From assembly GCF_000496835.1 (NCBI RefSeq), contig NZ_KI543239.1, positions 141,947 to 205,946 on the forward strand: a stretch of 64,000 bases of DNA, read 5' to 3'. This DNA is from Thalassobacillus devorans MSP14 (GTDB lineage Bacteria > Bacillota > Bacilli > Bacillales > Halobacillaceae). The notes under the pieces are model-generated. The model made no database searches and was not told the origin of the DNA. It saw only the letters and a list, made by a program, of their open reading frames with translations. How positions within the stretch are numbered: position 1 is the first letter of the stretch; every line of letters begins with the position of its first letter. Below are positions 43,250-52,132 of this stretch, piece after piece. The translations under genes and the position numbers were made by a program.

Positions 43250-43365
43250 TCCAGCTCCAGCGCCTACCCACTCAAGGTCTTAAACCAATCCTCTCTGTGA
43301 TCAAAAACGTCACGGCGAGGCTTGGCTTAAGCTCGTGGGGCAAAGAAGGCGCCTGCGCTTTCTTT
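43250..43365. repeat. Short intergenic repeat of the CTCCAGCGCC...GGCGCCTGCGC type
   Basis: About 116 bp between the esterase and degV genes. It begins TCCAGCTCCAGCGCCTA and ends AAGGCGCCTGCGCTTTCTTT, with inverted AGCGCC/GGCGCCTGCGCT pairing at the ends. From memory, many Bacillaceae genomes have intergenic repeats with these ends. Single copy in the window; nothing else is seen in the gap. Confidence 0.55.
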
Positions 43366-43369
43366 AATA

Positions 43370-44227
43370 TCAGTCTTTGAAGAACGCGATTACGAGTCCG
43401 CCTTCGCCGGCATAGGTGGAAATCAATGGCCCGGTTTCCATGAACAGACTGTCTTTAAAATTATATTTGGTTTTGATATCGTTTAAAATCAAGCGGCCTT
43501 TCTCTTCGCTATTGCAATGAGAAAGGGAGATTACACGATCCTCAAAGCTGTTGGCATACTCTCCGATTTGTTCAATAAATCTTCGGAATGCCTTTTTGTT
43601 TCCGCGGACTTTTTCAATTACTTCAATGTCACCTTTATCATCGCTTGCTTTCAATAATAGTTTAATATTCAAGGTTTTAGCAATGGTTCCTCTTACTTTG
43701 TCGAGTCGGCCGCCTTTGATGACGTTTTCGAGTGTCTGCAGAATAAAAAGTGTTGTTGTTTTTTCTATCCGTTCTTCCATATGGGAGGCAAGCTGTTGCA
43801 GGTCAGATCCTTCCTTGATTTTCTTTCCTGCTTCCTGCACGAGCAGCGCTACTCCACAAGAAGCGGTTTTTGTATTCAAAACGACGATTTCCCGGTCGGG
43901 TTCCTCATCTAATAACATATCTTTTCCCATAACAGCGCTCTCGTAAGTACTGCTTAATCCTTTGGTCATCGCCAGCACGAGGATGGGGCGGTCTTTATCC
44001 ACTTGCTTGCAAGCTTGATAAAAGTCATAAGGGCTTGGAGCAGAAGAACGTGGCAATTCCTCCGATTGTTTTAGCTTTTCATAAAAGAGCGGGAGATCCA
44101 GGGTTTCTCCCGTCTTGTATTGTTCATCTCCAAAATGGAGATTCAATGGTACGATCTTCAGCCCGTAATTTTCAATCAAGCTTTCAGGAACATCTGCTCC
44201 TCCATCAATGATCATTTGAATAGTCAT
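43370..44227 (-). CDS. DegV family fatty-acid-binding protein
   Basis: 285 residues. DegV/FakB fold: N-terminal IIDGGADVPESLIENYGL, the SSAPSPYDF loop, TKGLSSTYESA and GGRLDK with Arg/Lys at the fatty-acid head-group site. Proteins of this family present fatty acids to the FakA kinase; no fakA gene is in the window. Started at ATG 44227, which has GAGCGGGTG upstream; ATG 44245 lacks a ribosome site. 21 bases after the EamA gene, so possibly co-transcribed. Confidence 0.9.
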   Translation of the reverse strand: MTIQMIIDGGADVPESLIENYGLKIVPLNLHFGDEQYKTGETLDLPLFYEKLKQSEELPRSSAPSPYDFYQACKQVDKDRPILVLAMTKGLSSTYESAVMGKDMLLDEEPDREIVVLNTKTASCGVALLVQEAGKKIKEGSDLQQLASHMEERIEKTTTLFILQTLENVIKGGRLDKVRGTIAKTLNIKLLLKASDDKGDIEVIEKVRGNKKAFRRFIEQIGEYANSFEDRVISLSHCNSEEKGRLILNDIKTKYNFKDSLFMETGPLISTYAGEGGLVIAFFKD

Positions 44228-44248
44228 CTTAACACCCGCTCTCATTAA

Positions 44249-45175
44249 TTATTGATTCGTATGATTGTTTTTACTTAACCGTGTTAATTTAGGGGCTGCT
44301 TTTTTAGTGGTACTAAAGATGAACATCATCAAGCCGAATATTACGATGGTACCGCCTAACCATTGAGCCCAGGTAATCATTTCACCTAATATGATATAGG
44401 CTAATATGGTTGCACCTAGCGGTTCGAACAGAATACTCATCGATATTGTCGAGGTGCTCAGCCACTTCAGTGCCCAATTGAACATGGTATGGCCAAAAAA
44501 GGTCGGGATGATGGCGAGGGCCAGGAAGATCCACCAATGACCAGCCGGGTATCCGGTAAATGGATGCTGTAAAAGCAGGTTGTAGATAATTAATACTGCC
44601 GATGCCATCGCATAGACAACAAAGGTATAAGTCATTAAGGATAACCGCTTGCGTAAGTTTTGACCTAAAAGGAAATACCCTGTAACCATCGCGCCGCCAA
44701 GCAGTGCCAGAATATCTCCCAGTAACGCCATACCGCTGATTTGGAAATCGCCCCACCCAATGATGACGCTTCCTGTCAGGGTGATTACCATACTTAAAAG
44801 AGCACCGGCGGTGAATCTTTCCTGAAAAAAGATATAAGTTCCAAGAAAAGCGAAGATCGGCTGCATGGTAACCAGAACGACCGAGCTGGCTACTGATGTA
44901 TAACTTAGCGACTCGAACCACAAAATGAAGTGGAGTGCGAGAAAAATACCAGCAAAGCATGCTAATAGCCAGTCCAGCTTTGAAATCTTGCGAAACTCCT
45001 CCCTATATTTCAAAAGTACATAGGGACTCATGATTAAAACAGCGAATAACAGGCGATAATTAGCAATAATAGAAGCTGGAGCTCCTGCCGCCAACTTTAC
45101 GAAGATTGCTGCTGTTGAAACGGAAATGACCCCGATAAAAACAGCAATATATGGATTGAATGGAGGCTTATCCAT
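44249..45175 (-). CDS. EamA/DMT family transporter
   Basis: 308 residues, ten membrane helices in two EamA repeats (first about 8-140, second about 150-290, LLGGAMVTGYFLLGQNLRKR and SILFEPLGATILAYIILGE). Typically exports amino acids or metabolites; substrate unknown. AAGGAGG precedes the ATG. Confidence 0.88.
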   Translation of the reverse strand: MDKPPFNPYIAVFIGVISVSTAAIFVKLAAGAPASIIANYRLLFAVLIMSPYVLLKYREEFRKISKLDWLLACFAGIFLALHFILWFESLSYTSVASSVVLVTMQPIFAFLGTYIFFQERFTAGALLSMVITLTGSVIIGWGDFQISGMALLGDILALLGGAMVTGYFLLGQNLRKRLSLMTYTFVVYAMASAVLIIYNLLLQHPFTGYPAGHWWIFLALAIIPTFFGHTMFNWALKWLSTSTISMSILFEPLGATILAYIILGEMITWAQWLGGTIVIFGLMMFIFSTTKKAAPKLTRLSKNNHTNQ

Positions 45176-45225
45176 CGGATCCCTCCTTGTTACATCAGTT
45201 TTTTACCATTTTATCATTCATCTGT

Positions 45226-45254
45226 TTGAAAAGCATCTGAAAAATAGGTAGAAT
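45226..45254 (+). promoter_or_regulatory. SigA-type promoter upstream of cshA
   Basis: TTGAAA, 17 bases, TAGAAT. It would give a leader of about 135 nt before cshA. Confidence 0.6.
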
Positions 45255-45307
45255 AAAAAATGGTCGTATGTTATGATGGATGAATCTATCGGACAAGTGG
45301 AGCGGCA

Positions 45308-45340
45308 GCCTCTTCCGTAAAGTGGGGAAAGGCTTTTTTT
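45308..45340 (+). terminator. Terminator/attenuator in the cshA leader
   Basis: Stem GCCTCTTCC/GGGGAAAGGC followed by T7, between the cshA promoter and its start codon. Confidence 0.65.
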
Positions 45341-45398
45341 ACGTGACTTACAATAGAAATAGTACAAAAGATTTTATTTAAAGGAGTATGAAAAGAAC

Positions 45399-46856
45399 GT
45401 GACTACATTTTATTCATTAGGATTAACTAAACCGGTGTTGAAATCTTTAGACCAAATGGGTTTTGAAGAAACTACACCGATACAGTCTGAAACTATACCA
45501 CTCGCTATGCAGGGACGGGACGTCATCGGGCAGGCGCAGACAGGTACAGGTAAAACAGCAGCTTTCGGTATCCCGATGATCGAAAAAATCGATCAGGACC
45601 GTAACGATATCCAGGGGCTTGTTGTTGCGCCTACTCGTGAACTTGCTATCCAGGTTGCAGAAGAAATTAACCGTCTTGGTAAATTCAAAGGGGTCCGTGC
45701 CCTGCCTATCTATGGCGGACAGCACATGGATCGTCAAATCCGTGCATTGAAAGACCAAAATCAGATCGTGGTAGCGACTCCAGGACGCCTGTTGGATCAT
45801 ATCCGTCGCAGAACCATCAAACTGGCCAACGTGCATACAGCCGTACTGGATGAAGCTGATGAGATGCTGAACATGGGATTCATTGATGATATCAAAGATA
45901 TCCTGAAGGCTATCCCGGAACAAAGACAGACGTTGTTGTTCTCAGCTACCATGCCAAAAGCGATTCGTGATATTGCTTCTACCTTGATGAAGAAACCTGA
46001 AGAGGTTAAGGTGAAGGCAAAAGAAATGACTGTGGAAAACATTGAACAGTACTTTGTAGAACTGCAGGAGCGACAAAAATTCGACGCACTTACTCGTTTG
46101 TTAGACATCCAGGCTCCGGCACTGGCTATTGTCTTCGGTCGGACAAAACGCCGTGTTGATGAGTTGACAGATGGTTTGCAAACACGAGGCTTCCGTGCCG
46201 AAGGAATCCATGGTGATTTGACTCAAGGGAAGCGTATGTCCGTATTGAATAAGTTCAAACAAGGAAGAGTTGAAATCCTGGTCGCAACCGATGTTGCAGC
46301 TCGTGGGTTGGATATTTCTGAAGTATCCCACGTATATAATTTCGACATTCCGCAAGATCCGGAAAGTTATGTCCACCGTATCGGCAGAACAGGACGAGCT
46401 GGACGCCAGGGTAAAGCAATTTCTTTCATTACGCATCGTGAGAAAGCTCAATTGCATTTGATCGAGAAATTAACAAAGAAAAAAGTAGAGCGTCTTGATG
46501 TTCCATCAAACGATGAAGCTCAGCGTGGTCAGCAGCAGGTAGCTGTTGATAAGCTTCTTAAGACTATGGAAAGCAGTGATCTTAAGGCTTACCACCAGGC
46601 AGCCAACGAATTGCTGCAGCAGCATGATTCCATGGACATTGTAGCAGCAGCATTAAAAATGATGACGAAAGAACGTCGTGAAACGCCAGTCCGTCTCTCT
46701 GGTGTCCAGCCGATCAGTGTTAAAAAAGCACAGTATGATAAAGGCAAGAAAAAGTCTTATAACCGAAATGATAAAAAGCGCGACTTCAACCGTAAGAATT
46801 CACGTAACCGTAAATTCAACCAAAAACGCGGTGGCCGCAATCAAAACCAGAAATAA
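45399..46856 (+). CDS. cshA: DEAD-box RNA helicase CshA
   Basis: 485-residue ATP-dependent RNA helicase that unwinds structured mRNA and works with the RNA degradosome and in cold adaptation. All motifs are present: Q motif [16 protein letters not shown] (about 45-52), PTRELA, VLDEAD (about 150), SAT, ARGLD and HRIGRTGR (about 327). The C-terminal tail is basic and Asn/Arg-rich, as usual for CshA. GTG start; AAAGGAG is 13 bases away. First gene of the segment collinear with B. subtilis ydbR-ydcK. Confidence 0.95.
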   Translation: MTTFYSLGLTKPVLKSLDQMGFEETTPIQSETIPLAMQGRDVIGQAQTGTGKTAAFGIPMIEKIDQDRNDIQGLVVAPTRELAIQVAEEINRLGKFKGVRALPIYGGQHMDRQIRALKDQNQIVVATPGRLLDHIRRRTIKLANVHTAVLDEADEMLNMGFIDDIKDILKAIPEQRQTLLFSATMPKAIRDIASTLMKKPEEVKVKAKEMTVENIEQYFVELQERQKFDALTRLLDIQAPALAIVFGRTKRRVDELTDGLQTRGFRAEGIHGDLTQGKRMSVLNKFKQGRVEILVATDVAARGLDISEVSHVYNFDIPQDPESYVHRIGRTGRAGRQGKAISFITHREKAQLHLIEKLTKKKVERLDVPSNDEAQRGQQQVAVDKLLKTMESSDLKAYHQAANELLQQHDSMDIVAAALKMMTKERRETPVRLSGVQPISVKKAQYDKGKKKSYNRNDKKRDFNRKNSRNRKFNQKRGGRNQNQK

Positions 46857-46868
46857 AGAACTTTTATA

Positions 46869-46902
46869 AACCTGCCGGGTGCTATCCCGGCAGGTTTTTT
46901 TA
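46869..46902 (+). terminator. Terminator after cshA
   Basis: 11-bp stem AACCTGCCGGG/CCCGGCAGGTT then T6. Confidence 0.9.
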
Positions 46903-47082
46903 ATCGTCCAGAAAATTATATGGGTCGGAAATCGGGAAGATTGTGCTAGTTTTTAAGCAGGTGGTAAGCTATAAAACTGCTTGTCTTTATCCGTGGATTA
47001 CCAATAATATACATAAAAGGGAGCCTGGTAACATGAACTAATATAAGGGGTCGCTGTATTAAGCCAGATAGGGGTGGAATGG

Positions 47083-48027
47083 ATGGCGGTGAAAGTTCTA
47101 TTCTTTGGGGACATAGGGATTGATGATGCTGTTGCTCTTATCTATTCCCATTTGAATGAAGGTGTTGAACTGGTTGGGGTTGTTGCTGATTATGGTAATG
47201 TACCCAGAGAAGCAGCAGTATCCAGTGTCCATTACCTGCTGGAACTGTTCGACTTGAAGGGGAAAATAAGAGTAATTGGTGGAGCAGAAACGCCAATGAC
47301 CGGCGAACAACCCACTTTTTATCCGGAAATTCACGGGAAGTATGGATTAGGACCTATTATTCCGGGGGTTTATGAAGGTGTTATTGAAAACTTTTTTGAA
47401 ATTGTTCGTTTGATTGAGAAATATGAGAATGAATTGGTGATCGTTAATGTCGGAAGGTTGACTTCCTTGGCCACCATGTTCATATTGTATCAATCACTGA
47501 TGGAGAAAGTGAAGGCATACTACATCATGGGGGGTGCCTTTTGGGTACCTGGAAATGTCACGGCTGTATCTGAGGCCAATATTTATGCGGATCCGATTGC
47601 GGCGGACATTGTTTTCACTTATGCCACTAATGTTACCATTTTTCCATTGAATGTTACCGATCATGCGATTATAACACCTGCGATGTCTGATTACATAGCC
47701 TATAAAGGAAAGGCGAAAATTTTAAAAACCTTAGTTGATTATTATTATGAGTTTTATAAAAACAGAGATCCGGGTATTATTGGAAGTCCTATCCATGATT
47801 TACTCCCGGTAATGGCAGCCGTGGATGACACCATGTTCAGCTTTCGGATGCTGCCGGTGAAAGTTGTTACAGAACGGGAAGGAGCGCATCGTGGGCAAAC
47901 CATTGCGGATATACGATCGTATGTAACGCTTCCGTCAAGCGAAAAGCGGCATCGGATCGCCTTTCAATTCGATTATTTTTCGTTTTATAAAAATTTCATG
48001 TGTACCATGACAGGAGAAGACTTTTAA
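47083..48027 (+). CDS. Nucleoside hydrolase-like protein
   Basis: 314 residues of the inosine-uridine nucleoside hydrolase fold. The N-terminal calcium-site motif, normally DxDPGxDDA, here reads GDIGIDDA, so the first Asp pair is altered. The central NVGRLTSLA, GGAFWVPGNVT and late IGSPIHDLLPV (His-Asp) motifs are kept. It may hydrolyse an unusual nucleoside or have lost activity. ATG 47083 with GGGGTGG upstream. It lies where B. subtilis has ydbS and ydbT. Single gene with terminator. Confidence 0.82.
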   Translation: MAVKVLFFGDIGIDDAVALIYSHLNEGVELVGVVADYGNVPREAAVSSVHYLLELFDLKGKIRVIGGAETPMTGEQPTFYPEIHGKYGLGPIIPGVYEGVIENFFEIVRLIEKYENELVIVNVGRLTSLATMFILYQSLMEKVKAYYIMGGAFWVPGNVTAVSEANIYADPIAADIVFTYATNVTIFPLNVTDHAIITPAMSDYIAYKGKAKILKTLVDYYYEFYKNRDPGIIGSPIHDLLPVMAAVDDTMFSFRMLPVKVVTEREGAHRGQTIADIRSYVTLPSSEKRHRIAFQFDYFSFYKNFMCTMTGEDF

Positions 48028-48038
48028 ACTTCAAACAA

Positions 48039-48080
48039 AAGCTCAGAGCCGTTAAAAATGCTCTGAGCTTACATTATTTT
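48039..48080 (+). terminator. Terminator after the nucleoside hydrolase gene
   Basis: 11-bp stem AAGCTCAGAGC/GCTCTGAGCTT, then ACATTATTTT. Confidence 0.7.
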
Positions 48081-48112
48081 ATGGACATGTCAGCCATAAC
48101 AGGCTGCTTTTT

Positions 48113-48877
48113 TTATGCGATTCTGCCAAGTAGTCCGAATAGAACCAGGATGATGATGCTGCCCCACACTATATAAGTGAGAACCTTTTTCCATGGGAAA
48201 CGGCTCTTTTTCCAGCGGTTCGGATTGAATGAAATATTTCCTTTACTAGTGGGAGTGCTGCTATTTTTCCAGATGGAAAAAGGACTGGCATTTTTCAACA
48301 CAAGCGGTGCAAGGAAAAAACCGCCGGCCAGACCGCCGATATGACCAAGAATATTAATGTTCGGGCGAATGAATGTCATGACAAGGCCTATGATGAAGAT
48401 AACCATGACAATCTGTGAATTAGCCTGGTCGATCAAGTGTTTCCGGTAGGCTACCATGAATAAGTAGACACCGAAAAGCCCGAAAATTGCTCCTGAAGCC
48501 CCGAGGTGTGGGATATACGAATCGGGATGGAATAAGTATGTAGCTACATTGCCGATGACTCCAGCGAACAAGTAAGTCGCGATGAACCTGGTTTTGCCGA
48601 GCATTTGTTCAAGTGCCGGGCCAAACAATATTAGGGAAAAAGAATTGAAGAACGCATGTCCGAGCCCATTGTGTAAGAAAATGGGAGTTACCAGCCTCCA
48701 GTATTCTCCTGAAGATATCGCGATATTAAGTCCTATACCTGCATGCAGCCAATCGAGGGCGAACCTGAATTGAAACAGGTCGATCAGCACCCATAAAAAA
48801 AGGTGAATGGCGACCAGGATGGATACGATTGGATAATAACGCAGAAATTCTTTAAAACTTTCGGTACGAAGAAACAT
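48113..48877 (-). CDS. Rhomboid family intramembrane serine protease (YdcA-like)
   Basis: 254 residues, six membrane helices. Active-site Ser in GASGAIFG and His in HIGGLAGG; the oxyanion-side HNGLGHAFFN is intact. Cleaves membrane proteins within the bilayer; targets unknown. Start at ATG 48877 because AAGGGGATGG precedes it; the longer frame to 48904 reads through that site. Position between cshA and acpS, on the opposite strand, is as in B. subtilis. Confidence 0.92.
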   Translation of the reverse strand: MFLRTESFKEFLRYYPIVSILVAIHLFLWVLIDLFQFRFALDWLHAGIGLNIAISSGEYWRLVTPIFLHNGLGHAFFNSFSLILFGPALEQMLGKTRFIATYLFAGVIGNVATYLFHPDSYIPHLGASGAIFGLFGVYLFMVAYRKHLIDQANSQIVMVIFIIGLVMTFIRPNINILGHIGGLAGGFFLAPLVLKNASPFSIWKNSSTPTSKGNISFNPNRWKKSRFPWKKVLTYIVWGSIIILVLFGLLGRIA

Positions 48878-48998
48878 GTTCCATCCCCTTTTTGTTAGTG
48901 ACATTATTATAGACTATGCAAGCTGTGACACGGTTATATTTTTTCCTTTGTAGTATTTCAGTTATACTGAAATCATCAATAGGAAAAGGAAGAGTACA

Positions 48999-49355
48999 AT
49001 GATAAAAGGTATCGGAATCGATCTGATAGAATTGGAACGAATTAATAAAATTATAATGCGTAATGACCGGTTTGTACAAAGAATACTTACCGAAAAGGAG
49101 CAATTGGAGCTAGCCTCATATAAACATGAAGCAAGGCGGATAGAATTTATTGCCGGACGTTTTGCTGCTAAAGAAGCAGTAGGGAAAGCTTTAGGTACGG
49201 GGATTGGAAAAGTGAGCTTTCAGGATATTGAAATTTCCCGCACAGATCAGGGGGCCCCTCAAATAAGTGTAAGCGGATATGAACATTTGCATATCTGGTT
49301 ATCTATTTCACATAGCCGTGATCATGCCATCGCTCAGGTTGTATTAGAAGAGTAG
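48999..49355 (+). CDS. acpS: Holo-[acyl-carrier-protein] synthase
   Basis: 118 residues; moves the 4'-phosphopantetheine group from CoA to Ser of acyl carrier protein. Motifs GIGIDLIELERI (metal Asp) and GRFAAKEAVGKALGTG are intact, and SISHSRDHAIA closes the fold. AGGAAAAGGAAG precedes the ATG. Confidence 0.95.
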   Translation: MIKGIGIDLIELERINKIIMRNDRFVQRILTEKEQLELASYKHEARRIEFIAGRFAAKEAVGKALGTGIGKVSFQDIEISRTDQGAPQISVSGYEHLHIWLSISHSRDHAIAQVVLEE

Positions 49356-49418
49356 GAGCATTCTGCATAAATGAATAGGCTGTCTCATATAGTTTAATGC
49401 GGGTAGGAGGGAACGATA

Positions 49419-50936
49419 GTGTATATTGTCACCGCAAAAGAAATGTACGATTGGGATCGAAAGTCAATCGAAGAAGCCGGGATGGACGGAAAACTTTTGA
49501 TGGAAAATGCCGGACGGGCAGTAGCTGGACAAGTAGAAAAGCAGGTGCGAAGCGGCCAGCACATGATCGTGCTGATTGGTGCAGGCAATAATGGGGGGGA
49601 CGGATTTGTCATCGCCCGTACGTTATTGAACAAAGGCTATGCGGTTAAAGCCTGGCAGCTCGTCCCTGATGAAAAAATCAGAGGGGATGCTCTGGCTCAT
49701 AAACAACTGTATCTGGGGGCGGGGTATGAACTCAACCACTTCACAGGAGTGAATGAATTATTCCGCGAGCTGGATCAGGCAGATGTGATCATTGACGCCA
49801 TGCTTGGGATTGGGGTTGAGGGGAAACTGAAGTCACCATTTGACCAAGTTGTAGCCTACGTCAATCAAACACAAGCCTTTAAAATTGCCGTCGATATTCC
49901 TACTGGTTTACCTGCAGATGAAGGTGTCACGGACTTTGATGGTTTACAGGCGGACTTTACGTGCATCATTGCCGCCCCAAAGATGAGTTTATTTCTGCAG
50001 CATACCGCCCCATATTATGGGGAGTGGGAGGTTGTGGAAATCGGGTTGCCGCCTTTGAAGCTTAACAAGCCTTCTCAATCGCTATGGGAAAGCCATAAAG
50101 CAATAGCATCTCTTCCAAAACGGAGTCCCTTTTCCCATAAAGGGACACATGGAAAGGGTCTGTTAATCGGAGGTTCCTGCCTGATGCCAGGTTCGATAGC
50201 TCTTTCTGCGCGGGCCGCGCTTCGGTCTGGAGCTGGGCTGGCAGCGGTGGCAACACCCGGCAGCGCCTGGCCTTCTGTTTCTTCACATATTCCAGAAGCT
50301 ACTGCAATTAGTGCTAAAGAAGCCGATGGGATGTTGGCGGAAAGGCTGGATATGGATTTCTCAGGCTATGATGGAATCGCCCTTGGCATGGGGATGGGCA
50401 GGTCAGAAGCTTCAGGGGAGATTGTAAGGCAAGTAATAGAAGAAGCCGATGTCCCTGTACTCATTGACGCGGACGGCCTCTATCATTTGAGAGCGATGCT
50501 GGAGGTTTTGAAGAATCGTAACCAACCTGCCATTCTTACTCCTCATCCAGGTGAGATGGCTGGTCTGTTAGGGATTACAGTGCCTGAATTGCTGGCAAGG
50601 CCCTTTGAGAAGAGCCGGAGATTCGCTTGCATTCATGGGGTTTATTTAGTTTTAAAAGGGCCGGCAACGATTATTACTACGCCTGATGGAACCCAAGTGG
50701 TAGAAACGTCCGGAAACGCAGGTTTAGCTAAAGGAGGCAGCGGTGATGTCTTGTCCGGTATTTTGCTTGCGCTGATTATGCAATCGGAGTCCATTTCCGA
50801 AGCTTTATGCAATGGATGTTTCCTGCATGGGAAAACGGCAGAACTGCTTACAGCAGAAGAGCATTCCCAATCAGACTTGTTAGCAACTGACCTCATTGAG
50901 GGTCTATCCCAATCTTTTCGTACATTTGTATTTTAA
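49419..50936 (+). CDS. nnr: Bifunctional NAD(P)H-hydrate repair enzyme Nnr
   Basis: 505 residues repairing damaged NADHX and NADPHX. The N-terminal YjeF_N epimerase domain (about 1-210, LIGAGNNGGDGFVIARTL) is fused to the C-terminal ADP-dependent dehydratase domain (about 230-505, LTPHPGEMAGLLG and KGGSGDVLSGI). GTG start behind AGGAGGG. Sits between acpS and the YdcC lipoprotein gene as in relatives. Confidence 0.93.
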   Translation: MYIVTAKEMYDWDRKSIEEAGMDGKLLMENAGRAVAGQVEKQVRSGQHMIVLIGAGNNGGDGFVIARTLLNKGYAVKAWQLVPDEKIRGDALAHKQLYLGAGYELNHFTGVNELFRELDQADVIIDAMLGIGVEGKLKSPFDQVVAYVNQTQAFKIAVDIPTGLPADEGVTDFDGLQADFTCIIAAPKMSLFLQHTAPYYGEWEVVEIGLPPLKLNKPSQSLWESHKAIASLPKRSPFSHKGTHGKGLLIGGSCLMPGSIALSARAALRSGAGLAAVATPGSAWPSVSSHIPEATAISAKEADGMLAERLDMDFSGYDGIALGMGMGRSEASGEIVRQVIEEADVPVLIDADGLYHLRAMLEVLKNRNQPAILTPHPGEMAGLLGITVPELLARPFEKSRRFACIHGVYLVLKGPATIITTPDGTQVVETSGNAGLAKGGSGDVLSGILLALIMQSESISEALCNGCFLHGKTAELLTAEEHSQSDLLATDLIEGLSQSFRTFVF

Positions 50937-50952
50937 TCGGGTGAGCGCGTTC

Positions 50953-50980
50953 CCTTTGTCCTCGAAATGAGACAAAGGAG
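50953..50980 (+). promoter_or_regulatory. Hairpin hiding the ribosome site of ydcC
   Basis: CCTTTGTC-N10-GACAAAGG; the second arm contributes most of the AAAGGAG in front of ATG 50989. Confidence 0.5.
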
Positions 50981-50988
50981 TTGAATTC

Positions 50989-52005
50989 ATGAAGAAACGT
51001 AGTGCATTGATCATATTCGCTTCACTGTTCTTCATCCTGCTCACTGCATGTGGAGAAAAATCAAAAGAAGATGTGGTGCAAAATCTGGAAGAGAAGATCG
51101 AGAAAATGAGCGGCTACAAAACAAACGCCACCATGACAATGAATACGGGAAAAGAAGAACAAAAGTACCATATAGAAGTATGGCATAAGAAAAAAGATTT
51201 TTACCGTGTGAAGCTGCAGCACGATCAGGATGAAGAAGGCAGTCAAGTCATATTGAAGAATAAAGACGGTGTTTACGTATTGACTCCAGCACTGAATAAA
51301 AGCTTTAAATTCCAGAGTGATTGGCCGCAAAATAGCAGTCAGCCTTATCTCTATGAATCTTTAGTTCAGGACATCATGAAAGATCCTGAGTCTACATTTA
51401 CGGTTATGGATGATTATTACATGTTCAAAACGAAAACAAACTATCAAAATAACAAATCGCTTCCTTATCAGGAAATCTATTTTGAGAAGAAAACCTATCA
51501 GCCTGTGCTTGTAAAAGTGTATGATCAGGATATGCAAGCATTGGTAGAAGTCCAATTCTCTAAATTCACGAAGGATCCTTCATTCAAGGAAGAAGATTTC
51601 GAAGTGCAAAAGAACATGGCTGCTGTCCAAAGTGAAGTGCCAGTGATGAATATGGAAGAAAATCAAGCATTCACGGTGCGCTACCCTTCCGAACAGCTGG
51701 GTGCAGAAATGACAGAAAAACAGGAAGTGGACCTCGAGAACGGAAAGCGTGTCATCATGACTTATGAGGGGGAAAGGAATTTCACATTGATACAGGAACA
51801 AGCAGAAGTTCAAACAGTGAGCACTTCAGATGTCGTTCCCGTTCAAGGTGAACCTGTCAATTTAGGCTTTACCGTTGGGGCACAAAGTGAAAATATGCTG
51901 GAATGGAATTATAAAGGAATGAACTTCCGCTTGGCCAGTGAATCGTTAACGAAAGAAGAAATGATTGCAGTGGCAAGCTCTGTCTATGAGCAGGCAGAAA
52001 AATAA
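50989..52005 (+). CDS. ydcC: LolA-like lipoprotein YdcC
   Basis: 338 residues. Signal peptide with lipobox LTAC (Cys21), then a LolA/LppX-like half-barrel (about 25-200, TNATMTMNTGKEE) and a C-terminal DUF4367-type domain. Anchored on the outer face of the membrane; B. subtilis YdcC is made in the mother cell and forespore programme and its role is unclear. Its ribosome site lies in a hairpin (50953-50980). Precedes alr, as in B. subtilis. Confidence 0.9.
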   Translation: MKKRSALIIFASLFFILLTACGEKSKEDVVQNLEEKIEKMSGYKTNATMTMNTGKEEQKYHIEVWHKKKDFYRVKLQHDQDEEGSQVILKNKDGVYVLTPALNKSFKFQSDWPQNSSQPYLYESLVQDIMKDPESTFTVMDDYYMFKTKTNYQNNKSLPYQEIYFEKKTYQPVLVKVYDQDMQALVEVQFSKFTKDPSFKEEDFEVQKNMAAVQSEVPVMNMEENQAFTVRYPSEQLGAEMTEKQEVDLENGKRVIMTYEGERNFTLIQEQAEVQTVSTSDVVPVQGEPVNLGFTVGAQSENMLEWNYKGMNFRLASESLTKEEMIAVASSVYEQAEK

Positions 52006-52015
52006 TTGACGTTGG

Positions 52016-52046
52016 GCAGGCTCAGTGGGTCTGCTTTTATTTTTTT
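52016..52046 (+). terminator. Weak terminator after ydcC
   Basis: 6-bp stem GCAGGC/GTCTGC followed by TTTTATTTTTTT. Confidence 0.5.
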
Positions 52047-52132
52047 GAACGAGAGACAAGGTGCGATAGGATTGACAGGGCCGTATCATCATTCAATAAT
52101 AGATGAAAGGAAATTGAGAGGAGAACACAGCC

